DNA of 64,000 nt from Phallusia mammillata. Taxonomy: Eukaryota > Chordata > Ascidiacea > Phlebobranchia > Ascidiidae. Within the stretch, counting starts at the first letter, position 1. Each line of letters begins with the position of its first letter. The translations under genes were made by a program, and so were the position numbers. A model generated the notes under the pieces. The model was not told the DNA's origin. It searched no databases and worked only from the letters and a program-made list of their open reading frames with translations. Location: NCBI GenBank assembly GCA_003260075.1, contig QLIY01000663.1, positions 28,717 through 92,716 on the forward strand, written 5' to 3'. Shown in pieces: positions 50,753 through 61,456 of this stretch.

Positions 50753-51682
50753 TCAACACTAAAGAGGATATTACTAAATCGAATGTTTGAGCCATAATAC
50801 TTCACTGTATTACCTGAATATTTTTCTAAATACTCCCCAAACCTGTTTAATTTTGAAAAATTCTTACCGCTACCAACAGTAAAAGTACACAAATACAGTT
50901 TTCACATAAACAAGAAAAAGTTTTTCACAAGATTTTCATCAAGTTTTGAATTAAAAAGAAATCTTATTTCAACTCATGCTTTTGCATACGTAGGTTTGGA
51001 AAAAATTCACGCGATGACCCAATCAAAATCCTGCCGCGTTCGATTCGATTTGATTTGACAAACCCCGGCGAGGAAGGGAAATTTGCCGAATACAGGTGAA
51101 CAAATAAAACTAACTCCATAAAGCTTCTCTTCTTTAGATAATATTTGGAAAGATTGTTAACGCGGATAACTAAGCTAACACCTACAACACCATACTTGCC
51201 AAAAGTTGTTTGTAAATAAAAGTTTAAAACGTATTTGCTACCTATTCAATAGGCGATAAGAAGGTTGAACTATTTGCAGTGTCGAAATTTGTGAAAAACT
51301 TTATCAAAAGTATTAAAAGCGTTTCGAATCAGTTTGACTTTTTTTGAAGTATTTTTCAAATTGGACCGGAAAGCGACAACTACAGACTAAGCGTTTCCGG
51401 CTTTAAGACGTCATCAACTCTTGTTGATCGGATGTATTCTCACAACGGGATGCAGTTCTCCACGTACGACAGGGACAACGACCTTTGGGCGTAAGAATGC
51501 TGATGTTTGCATTAAATTTCAGCTGTGTGATTTTTGTTATTTACAGTAACAAATGTGCGGTGGAAGAAGGAGGTGGATGGTGGTACCACACCTGCTCTAA
51601 TGCCAACCTGAATCGGATTCCCCGAGCGCGTTGGGACACATTATATTTTGACGTTGCGGCAATAAGCATAAAATGCGATTGA
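48501..51682 (+). pseudogene. Array gene 3: LCCL-LCCL-EGF-fibrinogen-related gene with a frameshift in the FReD
   Basis: Exons are 48501-48576, 48868-49023, 49089-49211, 49264-49416, 49703-49792, 50013-50129, 50358-50434, 50489-50585, 50994-51095, 51350-51490 and 51547-51682 (TGA). Leader type A begins MNSPKASGLVLIL. All exons up to the eighth are open and in phase, with good LCCL and EGF cysteines. Exon nine holds ATTTG twice in a row (51048-51057), where genes 1, 2 and 4 have the shorter form; the 5 extra bases give TGA at 51056-51058. Read as it stands, the product would lose more than half of the FReD, including DRDND and GGGWW. Downstream exons are still well kept, so the lesion is recent, allelic or a consensus error. 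Without it the protein would be about 420 residues. A G74 run lies in intron eight only. Confidence 0.8.
50677..50750. other. G74 run, probable gap filler in an intron of gene 3
   Basis: Seventy-four G in a row. The run lies between exons eight and nine and does not alter coding sequence. Confidence 0.8.
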
Positions 51683-54180
51683 CACGATCAAAATGTTTGA
51701 TATCAGCCTATATTTTTTTGTTAGCTTTTTGTTTAACCTAACATTTCTTTTTTCTCAACGTACCAGTCAAAAACAGTAAAAACCTAAATTAAACAGCGCA
51801 ACATCTGCAGTCTTACATGACTAGCAAAAAAAATACAAATAAAAAAGGTCTCCTCAAATGCAAATGCCCACCACAATTATATGTGTAAACGCGTAATATT
51901 TGTGTGTCTGTTGATCCTAAAGCACTAATAGGCAAAAGTCACACGGTCGTGCTTAAAAAAGGACTATATTACGCTGTTGATCCCAAACGAGCGAGAATGT
52001 ATTGTGTTGTTGCAGTTGGAACTTACACACTAATTTCAAATCGAATATATGACGGCAAATTATTTATTAAATCATAATCAAGTCAAGCTGCAGACAGTGC
52101 ACACTGTTTGCAGCTTATCATTTTTTTGGTCAATGGTTTTACATAATCAATTTATAAAAATCAAAATATTTCAATTATCATTTAACAAAGTTCCTGACTC
52201 TTCATGAGAAAGTTCCTTGCGCTGTTGATGCCTTTTTACACAATACGAACTTGTAAATATGTTTAAAATGTTCTTGAGCTCAAAACAAAATGCACATTAC
52301 TGCATCTGTAATTACCAAGTGGATCCTGCGCTGCATCTTTGGTGTGTGATCCCGATTTGAAAAACAAGTCCACAATTTAAACGCAAATGTAGAATAAAAA
52401 AAATCAGAGCCTTTCCGGTTTGTTTGTTAACAAACGTATGAATCCAACCTGAAAAGCCCGTCTCGATTTACAACTCTGGTGTAAACTATCATTTTGAGAA
52501 AAAAATATGTAGCTTTTGTTGATTGTTTGTCCTAAAATGCCAGTTTGGAAATTTCGGCTGTGTTTCTGCCTATATATACACTGGTTGGATTAAAGTCTTT
52601 CATGAAATGAACATAAAACATTTTTTATTGTGTCATTTTATCGTTGTGCATGGGGATGTGCTTACCGTTCACAAATGTTGCTTTTTTTGTTTTAAAACAC
52701 GGTGATTGTAATTTCTCTGTTTACAAGCTGTTAAAGTTGGGTTTTAGCACAGCCTGACAATCAACATAATTACCGCAAGAAAAATATAGGGATTCAATCA
52801 GCTCGACGAATGATATTTTACGGTAATATATTCGCAACCGAAAAACTCCATTGATAGAAACGTATATTTGATTTGCTTAAAGTACATCCCAGTTCATCAT
52901 TTATGAATACTCTCTGGGGAATCTAACCCAACAAAAAAATCCATGCATGTAGTGTGCAGTGTGCCTTGTTTTCATTATGAACGTGCTTACAGTTCCGAAA
53001 CGCCCTTTAAACACAGGGATTTAATGAGACCGATTCGTGAAACTATAGTCTCACTTATACAAGAACATTTGTAATGTTTGTTGAGTAAAATCGTGCTTGG
53101 TTAAGACGGAAGTTTAACTGAACTGAGAACTGATAAAATGACAAAATGCAGTTTTATAATCATCATGTGCATGAGCGTCCGCAGGAAAAAACACAGTGGA
53201 GGGCAATACTATCGTCACATCGACGTTCAGGAAACGGTTTTTGAGAACCAAAATCATCTGACTCCCTTACTCATTCTTGCAATCCTAAAATGACATACTA
53301 TGCGGACGCCCATGATCATGTGACAATTACATAAAGTCGCTATGATGTAAGTTTGCATTTTTTATGATGTACGTTTGTACTATTTAGGCTTATACGCAAC
53401 GCAAATTGTAACTTAGAGAATTATCTTTTGCCACTTTGTCTAGGCCTCTTTTTGTATATTTGTGATCATTAAACGTTCAAATTATCTCATTTTAGCCTAC
53501 TATGTATGCATTTATTTGCCGAAATGATGTTTAATTTGGTCGTAAGGTGTCGCTCCTGGGTTATTACATCACTTGATCGTATATCAGCGTACAGCGTGTT
53601 AAGCATGGTATTCACTGCAGGTGATCTTTTGAAGGGTTGGATAGTTTGTTTGTTGTGGCATTTGTTGTAAAGTGTCAGAAGCAAAAAAAGAAACATAAAG
53701 TATTTTACCGCCTTAAACCATGCAATGGAGAGGACTTACAAAACTGGTTCAAGTTTTTTGGTGGATTCGTTGTTTGTTTGAAAGCTTTTCAATGTAGCTC
53801 CACATTTTGGAATAACAAAGTTTTTAACATTTAAACTTATTTACATCCTTGCGAAATAGAAAAGATAGAGGCTTGTTTGAGAAATTAAAGAGAGGTTTAA
53901 TACTGTCATTACTGTCTGTGAAACAGTGTAGGTTTTGGTGACTGTTGTGCCTCACTCATAATAAGTTAATTTAATATTTGCATGCATATAATACATAATA
54001 TGTTCCATCAGCTTTTCCAATGTTTACTGGGAAAAGAAGTTTAAGCTAGAAGCAGACATACCTATACATATAAATGAAACAAACATTTTTTATCATTTAC
54101 AAAAGTGCATATACTGTCCGTTTCTTGTAAAAGGTTTTAAATGAAGATGATAGCCTATAACCCTTAATATAGCTTTTAAA
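51683..54180. other. 3' flank of gene 3, homologous to the flanks of genes 2 and 4
   Basis: Long blocks match 43310-45560 and 61457-63730, for example AGCCTACTATGTATGCA and GGTGTCGCTCCTGGG near 53490-53560. No gene was found. A small fragment of the hairpin repeat sits at 52083-52130. Confidence 0.6.
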
Positions 54181-54492
54181 ATGTGCATTGTGGATGAAGC
54201 AATTTCAACCACGAGGCAATCAACCAACGGCACCTGGAGTTTGCAGATTCGCGTGGCAACAAAACGTCAGAGCGTTCCCTGCTCGGGGAAAGCGTGTTTA
54301 AAGTGTTGTGGGAGGAAGCACTTCGCTCGATTTTGCAAGGCGACTAATCAACGTGCTGAAACCATTGTCCAATATGTAAGTATTACTCGCTCAACTAAAA
54401 GATTGTGTGGTTGCTATTTTTTGCTTTCTAACATTGTGCACTTAAGTAAAAATGATACTAAAACCCCATTTATGTCACAAAAAAGCTTCTAA
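54181..54492 (+). other. Open frame with a CCHC zinc knuckle, possible retroelement gag remnant
   Basis: The frame contains CLKCCGRKHFARFC, which fits C-x2-C-x4-H-x4-C exactly. That knuckle is typical of gag-like proteins of retroelements and some host proteins. I see no protease, reverse transcriptase or long terminal repeats around it, so a small remnant is the best reading. Confidence 0.4.
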
Positions 54493-55204
54493 AATTTTCA
54501 GACACGCCCAAACAAGGACTCTTGACCCATACTTGTGCACCGTGCAATCGAAGTTGTTCTATGGAGTGCAACCTGAAGTATTGACAAGATAATATCAAGG
54601 TTCGCCGCCCAGTACAATAGTGTTAATTTTGGATTCTCTACTAGATTTTCACTGGTCTGTGACTCATTTTCTGACTTTTGGAAAGTAAAATTAGATGAAA
54701 AGAGATCTGTCCTTTCTACCCCGTAGTTTTTGTTCTTAGCACGACGTTTTAACAAACTACAGCGCCCATGATATTCAACTTATAGACCGGGTGGTGGCGT
54801 CCGTTGGCGGATTTGTGGTGTGGGGTTGCACGAAATCAGGAGACAGCTAAAACATGCTTTGTGCATTATCTGACACAGCCATCTCCAATCCCGCAAAAAC
54901 TAGTTGTAATCAAGCAAGAAAAGATTACGTTTGATGACAAAATAATACAGGTTTTAAATGTTCAACCTGAATTAAGGTGTGAGCAATTGAGTCCTGTAAA
55001 TATGAAGGATGTTATATTTCCGCTTTAAAGACAAACAATATTTTGTGATTATTATCTGGGACAACTGGGAGTGGGTACAAAAAATAGAAACACAAAACAA
55101 CAAGTTACAACTTATAAATTACTACAGATTTTCGACAAAAACTATTAAACTTTTAGAACTCCGTGGATTGCCTTCAAAAACCACACTTGTTCAAATGACC
55201 TAGG
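54493..55204. other. Intergenic, unassigned
   Basis: Short frames here (for example 54804-55028) match no family I recognise. They may belong to the same decayed element as the zinc knuckle. Confidence 0.3.
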
Positions 55205-55700
55205 AAAAAAGGAACAACCTCTTTTAGTGGCCTATATCATCATGCGCATGTTACAAGATGTTTGCATAACAGATGTTGCGTGTTATATGCAGCATGTGTG
55301 AATGGATTGGGTAATTGCATTGAATTGTCGCTGCTAACCACACCCAACTATACAGTTTTCGATTGATGAAAGGTGGTATTTGTTATAAACGTAAAACATG
55401 AAGGTTAGGGTTACGTCTGTTGGAGGTGCTGTCTTTTAAGACAAAATCCCTCTATCATTTCAAACAAATTTTAGAATATTACTTTCAATCAATCTGTAAC
55501 CAAGAGAATCGATAACACAAGGTTATTTTTAGACGTTGCCTTGTTATTTAGTAGAAGTTGTAGGTTTTCATTCGCAAGGATTACGGTTTTCCGTTTTTTT
55601 GTATTATTTAACGCAACGCGGCAGCTTGGTAAAAACGTGTTGTTTGTTACGAAGGTAAACACGGTCTACTTTCTCCTCCCAAACAAGGTATCTTCTGATC
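55205..55700 (+). promoter_or_regulatory. Upstream flank of gene 4, homologous to that of gene 2
   Basis: The sequence follows 37785-38353 with substitutions and ends in AACAAGGTATCTTCTGATCATG before the leader exon. It supports a common origin of the type B genes. Confidence 0.55.
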
Positions 55701-56844
55701 ATGCATCGTTCATCCTGCTTGAATGTGTACGCGGCGATTGTGTTTATCAGGACGGTTTGTTTCGATGGCATCTCCACCGAATACAATCCTGCAAATCAGA
55801 CAAATAAACTTTAGTTTTTATCTTAAAGTATGTGAATATATATAACCGCAAAAAATCTCATTTTGCACTCGATGTTGTCTAAATTTCAAAAATGCTGGAT
55901 GATAATTGGTTTTCTATCACCTGTACGTTTGAGCCAGCGACGAAGCTAATCATAAAACAGTATTTAAACGAACCAAATAACACACAACCTGTTACAAACT
56001 AACGTATCACGTTTTGGCCACAATCTGCAACAGCAAAAAAAATTAAATTGTAACGTCGGGAATTTGCGCGCCTGGTACCGCGCTGGCGTCACACTAGAGA
56101 AGTCCAATTTCTGGAAACGCGTGAATTTATTTTACACGTCGACACGGTTCAATACGACACGGTAATCGCGTCACGTTCACGGTAGACACGACACGCCACG
56201 GTTTTCTGCAAAGAGAACATTCACTCAAAAATGGGAAACAGAAGTTAATTTTAAGCCGGCAGAAATAAAGCTTACCAGAGTTTTGGACCAGGGTATCAAA
56301 GATAAACACAGTTTGATATCGTCAGAAAGCGTTCTACACAGATGAAAAACGATAATTCAAATGTACGGCAAATCGGGCAACTGAAATACAAATCAAGCTT
56401 ACCTTGCAAAGGCAACATTATTCCTTTTCGTCAGAGTTTTTAAGTTTATAAAGCATTACCATCTATTAATGACAAACAAATTATAATTAGTCACTTTCAT
56501 TACTTTATCTAACGTTTGCAAATTAAAGTCAGCAACTAACGAACTACACGTGGTCCAAACTAAACTCAATACTAAATGGCCAAAAGCACAGCATAGAGAA
56601 ATAAACTACAATGGTATTGTAACGTCATAGGGGATTCTGGCATTGTGGTGCAATCACACCATATAAGATGTGACGTAGTTACGGTTGAGTGATTTACGAT
56701 GTTACATAAATAATCACCTGTAAAATTGCTTGAAAAACTAAACTTGGCAGATATACGTACTTTCTGACTTTTTTGTATGTTTTGTACAATTACGTGCAAG
56801 ACTCGGTTTGCCGACTTGAAGCACTCGATCACGAGCGTGATTTN

Positions 56845-58754
56845 ATGCCTGTTGTCGTTTTATAAGAAGCACCATGTAAAGAACATTACTTTAGATTCCG
56901 GTGGAATTGTTCAGGTTTTTTGCAATTCGGGCCAAGGAGCTCATTTGTACGGAAAACAAAGAAATGGCGTTCAAACTCAAACCTGCTCTGCGGGCAAATA
57001 CTCTTACACATTTTCAAGTAAGAATATGTTAAACTGACATAGTGTTTTTTTTACCTGAAAATTGTGTTAGTGACATGCAAAACAACTGGCGACTGCGATT
57101 TACCGATCACCCCCATGTCTACTGTCCGGCAAAATGCACCGGTGCTTCCTACACGTACACGAGTGGAAAATATTTTACTAACAGCTCTGTCTGCGCTGCT
57201 GCGAAAAAGCGAGGAACGATTTCAGGTTAGTGGAATATTAAAACTGTACGAAGATGTAGGTGTGGCAAATTTTTTGGACAAACAAAAGCTAATGTGTGCA
57301 AGCTTGATTGCTCTCGGCTGGTCTGTTCAGAATTGTAAACGGGCCTAAAATTGGAGCCCGAACCCGGACCGAACTTGTAAGTACAAGCCCGAAACCCGGC
57401 CTGAACCCGAATCGTTTTTGAGAAGCCCATTTAGATGCGAAAGTTCGATTGACAGGCCTATACAAGCCTCAGAAAAGAAAAAGACAACAAACACAATAGA
57501 CAATGAGCTGCAGACAGTGCACACTGTTTCGACCTATAGTCACCAGCTGCATTGATGAGACCTTATAGGTCGAAACCGTGTGCACTGTCTGCAGCTTAAT
57601 GTCTATTGGCTCTATGCTTTTTCATTGATACTGTGACTCTGAGCCCACTTTACTTTGGTTCCCAAGCAATTGCTTGGCCATTGTGAGCCAGTTTCATCTG
57701 TGCTGTATACCCAGTTGTGGCACCGCACAGACTAGGTGAAGCATGGGTTTTTACCCTGTTACTCCCAACAAACTGGTGTGCAGTTGAAGGGGGGGGGGCG
57801 TAAAACTATATGCCTGTTGTCGTATTTTAAGAAGCACCATGTAAAAGAACATTACTTTAGATTCCGGTGGAATTGTTCAGGTTTTTTGCAATTCGGGACA
57901 AGGAGCTCATTTGTACGGAAAACAAAGAAATGGCGTTCAAACTCAAACCTGCTCTGCGGGCAAATACTCTTGCACATTTTCAAGTAAGAATATGTTAAAC
58001 TGACATAGTGTTTTTTTTACCTTAAAATTGTGTTAGTGACATGCAAAACAACTGGCGACTGCGATTTACCGATCACACCCATGTCTACTGTCCGGCAAAA
58101 TGCACCGGTGCTTCCTACACGTACACGAGTGGAAAATATTTTACTAACAGCTCTGTCTGCGCTGCTGCGAAAAAGCGAGGAACGATTTCAGGTTAGTGGA
58201 ATATTAAAACTGTACGAAGATGTAGGTGTGGCAAATTTTTTGGACAAACAAAAGCTAATGTGTGCAAGCTTGATTGCTCTCGGCTGGTCTGTTCAGAATT
58301 GTAAACGGGCCTAAAATTGGAGCCCGAACCCGGACCGAACTTGTAAGTACAAGCCCGAAACCCGGCCTGAACCCGAATCGTTTTTGAGAAGCCCATTTAG
58401 ATGCGAAAGTTCGATTGACAGGCCTATACAAGCCTCAGAAAAGAAAAAGACAACAAACACAATAGACAATGAGCTGCAGACAGTGCACACTGTTTCGACC
58501 TATAGTCACCAGCTGCATTGATGAGACCTTATAGGTCGAAACCGTGTGCACTGTCTGCAGCTTAATGTCTATTGGCTCTATGCTTTTTCATTGATACTGT
58601 GACTCTGAGCCCACTTTACTTTGGTTCCCAAGCAATTGCTTGGCCATTGTGAGCCAGTTTCATCTGTGCTGTATACCCAGTTGTGGCACCGCACAGACTA
58701 GGTGAAGCATGGGTTTTTACCCTGTTACTCCCAACAAACTGGTGTGCAGTTGAA
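56845..58754 (+). repeat. Near-identical 0.94-kb direct duplication inside gene 4
   Basis: The block 56845-57788 is repeated at 57810-58754, the copies separated by a G10 run (57789-57798). Differences are very few. Each copy holds exons three and four plus a hairpin repeat. A contig overlap or two haplotypes in tandem is likely. Confidence 0.8.
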
Positions 58755-59056
58755 TGGCTACACTAGTCAATGCGGCCGATCTCTCGTCACCAGCTGCACT
58801 GATAAGACCGTATATGTTGAAACAGTGTGCAAAGTCTGCAGCTTATCATTTATTGCTTTATGCTTTTACTATAGACAATCGTTCTTAAAAGAAGGCACTT
58901 TTGGCCTGTTCGGTCAGATCCAGCAACTGGCTACTTAGCTCGTTAAATTTATGGCAAAAAATTGTGAAAGTCAAGCCCGATCAAGCCCATGTCGTTGAAG
59001 AAACTTTAGCCCAAACCCGGCCCGAACCCGGTCCGAGCCCGACCCTAAAAGCCCAG
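57339..59056. mobile_element. Repeat with CCCGAACCCGG-rich inverted ends between exons 4 and 5 of gene 4
   Basis: The left side reads GGGCCTAAAATTGGAGCCCG followed by AACCCGGACCG. The right side ends with the rough inverse, CGGTCCGAGCCCGACCC and then TAAAAGCCCA, directly at the truncated exon five. It contains the assembly duplication, so its true size is unclear. A related fragment lies at 44700-44890. Confidence 0.5.
57506..57596. repeat. Perfectly placed hairpin, arms of about 33 bp
   Basis: AGCTGCAGACAGTGCACAC at the left and GTGTGCACTGTCTGCAGCT at the right are exact inverses, and the pairing continues through GTTTCGACCTATA with one mismatch. The loop is about 25 bases. The same hairpin recurs at 58472-58562. 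Confidence 0.75.
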
Positions 59057-59743
59057 GGTTGTCATCTACGCGATGAAGGCAAAGGCGTACAACGGCACAA
59101 ATACGACCAACACCGACTGGTTTTCTTTCGATGGTAAAACATTTTTATACGTTTTGCCATATGCTGCAGAAGAACAACAATGTAAAAGACAGTAAATATG
59201 GTTTTTCTAGTGAGGCATATGCGCCCAAGTATCAAATAGCATTTTAGCCTATATTACCAAGGCTACACAAACGGTTGACAAATGGTTTGAATCAGGGATA
59301 ACCTCATTACTTAAAGACCAATTAACCTTAATACAATAACCTCATAAGCCGAGCTTTTTGTGTAACTAAAGTTTTGTTGTTTATCAATCACACTTAAATG
59401 CTCAGACACAGTTTACAGTAAAATTGGAGTGGTTTTGTTATGTTGCGGTGAAAAAAAACTTTCAATCTTTTTTGAACAATATTCTCTCACAAACAAAATA
59501 CAAAACAAAAATGATATAATTCCTCACTAGCACCATCTTATGATGTAAATGTACGTCTCTTTGCTGGCCACAGATTCCCTTAAATAGGATCCCCGGACCT
59601 CATTTGACCGGTGACCCTTATGTTGCACATCCCTGTTTTACTGTTTTAGATTTCGATGTTTGCTCCTACGTGAACCCATGTGCAAATAAGGGCACTTGCG
59701 TCGACTTGCTCGCTGATTATGGCTGCTTGTGTCCGGAAAAGTA

Positions 59744-59744
<1 letters not shown>

Positions 59745-59812
<68 letters not shown>
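59745..59812. other. G68 filler replacing the end of the EGF exon of gene 4
   Basis: In gene 3 the bases after AAAGTAC continue ACTGGAAGGAACTGTGAGACC and the GGTAAGTCGATT donor region. In gene 4 the sequence jumps from GTAC through 68 G to AGTCGATT. About 25 bases are thus replaced by 68 G, so run length does not reflect the missing length. Confidence 0.88.
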
Positions 59813-59813
<1 letters not shown>

Positions 59814-60188
59814 GTCGATTTAAGACATTACAACGTGCGCAATTGGTTATTGGTTTCTACACATTACTTACGCAATGAATTGGACAAATGGAAAATTTAC
59901 TGTGCAATACATTAGTTTGTAGTCCAGGGATTTGTTTAGACTAGAAATACTTTTGTATTTGGCCACAGAAGTTTTGTTGCACCTTTTTAGCAATTAAGAA
60001 TATTCATTTTGCAGAATTGCCTTGTTCCCCGGAAAGTAAAGAATTTTCACTTGCTGAAAACATAGAGTGTCTTAGTTCACAAGGATGGACTGTGAGTTAT
60101 TATTAGTCAACTTTACTTTTCCTTAAAGTAACGGTTGTATTTTAGACGGTTCAGACTCGCTTTGACGAGAGTGTTAGCTTTAATCAAG

Positions 60189-60425
60189 GCTGCCAAAGCT
60201 TGGGTTTTGCCCCAAGATCTTGGGTTTTTACTTGACGTCTTGGGTTCTTGGGTTTTATTTTGAAAATTATAGCAATTCTTGGGTTTTGAGTCTTATTGAT
60301 GAAATAGATATATGTATAAACTATTTTAATGAGATTAGTTTTTCGGGTAGCTGCACTGTTTGGGCCGTTTTATCATCTCTTTTATTTTCTCTCTATTCTA
60401 GACCTTAATTCTTTCGGGGGGGGGG
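60189..60425. mobile_element. Inserted CTTGGGTTTT-rich sequence in exon 8 of gene 4
   Basis: Exon eight matches gene 3 up to about 60188. Then comes GCTGCCAAAGCTTGGGTTTT and further CTTGGGTTTT words, a G10 run at 60416-60425, and the exon resumes at GGGGAATTTTGG. The word pattern suggests a transposon, but only one end is visible. Confidence 0.5.
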
Positions 60426-61456
60426 CTGGGGAATTTTGGCGAGGTTGGTTTTTGATTCTTGTGTGTAACCGCGGTAGTAGCTTTTTTGTTGTTGAAAAAA
60501 CATTTTTCCCTAAGAAATTTGACATAAAACACAAACTGATAGGTTTCAATACGCGAGGGGGTGTAGTTTACTAAAACAAACGTTTCGCCATAATTGTTCA
60601 CTGTGATACCTGAATATATTTCACTCCCTAACCCTGTTAAATTTTGAAAAATTATTACTGCTACCAACAGTAAAAAGTACACATATACAGTATTTACGTA
60701 AACAAGATTTTCATCAAGTTTTTGATTAAAAAAAATTTCGTTTAAACACATGCTTGTGCATTCGTAGGTTTGAAAAAAATCCACGCGATGACCCAATCAA
60801 AATCCTGCCGAGTTCGATTCTATTTGACAAACCGCTGCAAGGAAGAGAAATTTGCCGACTACAGGTAAACAAATATAACTAACCCCATAAAGCTTCTCTT
60901 CTTTAGGTAATATTTGTAAATATTAAAACAAAGGGAGGTTTAATCATGGATAAAATATTTGCAATATCACAACTCGCGAAAAATTATGACTAAAAGTTTA
61001 AAACGTATTTGCCAATTATTCAATACTCAAAAAGAAAGTTTAACTATTTGCAGTGTCGAAATTTGTGAAACAAATTATTAAAAGTATTTAAAGCCTTTGG
61101 AATCAGAAGTTTTACTGTTTTTAAAGTTTTTTCGAAATTGGCTCGGAAAGCGAAAACTACAGACTGAGCATTTCCGGCTATATGACGTCATCAACTCTTG
61201 ATGATCGGATGGCTTATCACAATGGGATGCAGTTCTCCACGTACGACAGCGACAACGACCGTGTTACGTAAGAATGCTGATGTTTACAGTAAATTTCAGC
61301 TTGGTAATTTTTGTTATTTACAGTTCCAATTGTGCGGAGGTTTATGGAGGTGGATGGTGGCACAAAAGCTGTTTTAGTGCCAACCTGAATCGGGATCCCA
61401 AGCCTGATTGGGGACCATACTTTGACGTGTCCACAATGAGTATAAAGTGCGATTGA

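Larger units (their letters stand above)
55701..61456 (+). pseudogene. Array gene 4: degraded LCCL-LCCL-EGF-fibrinogen-related gene
   Basis: The leader exon (55701-55794, type B) has lost its donor: CCTGCAA is followed by ATCAGA where gene 2 has GTAAGA. Exon two (56790-56843) is preceded by ACAA instead of ACAG and is cut by an n at 56844. Exons three and four occur twice (56895-57017 with 57071-57225, and 57861-57983 with 58037-58191). Both copies of exon four carry two extra bases after CCGATCAC (155 instead of 153), which shifts the frame. Exon five (59057-59133) lacks its first 13 bases and acceptor, next to a repeat. The EGF exon (from 59650) is cut by a G68 run. Exon seven (60015-60091) is open. 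Exon eight (60146-60188 and 60426-60443) is split by an insertion with a G10 run. Exons nine to eleven (60768-60864, 61127-61267, 61324-61456) are clean and end SIKCD. Some lesions are assembly effects, but the splice-site and frame changes are not obviously so. Confidence 0.75.

Noticed and set aside
57064-58314. Two identical 94-codon proteins in gene 4
   Set aside because: They are the frame-shifted reading of LCCL exon four, seen twice because of the contig overlap.
60398-60796. A 132-codon frame on the minus strand
   Set aside because: It overlaps exon nine of gene 4 and a G10 run on the other strand and has no recognisable domain.
33487-61456. The array as the ascidian s/v-Themis self-incompatibility locus
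   Set aside because: Only the FReD is shared; there is no polycystin-like partner and the LCCL and EGF parts do not fit. Kept only as a loose analogy.
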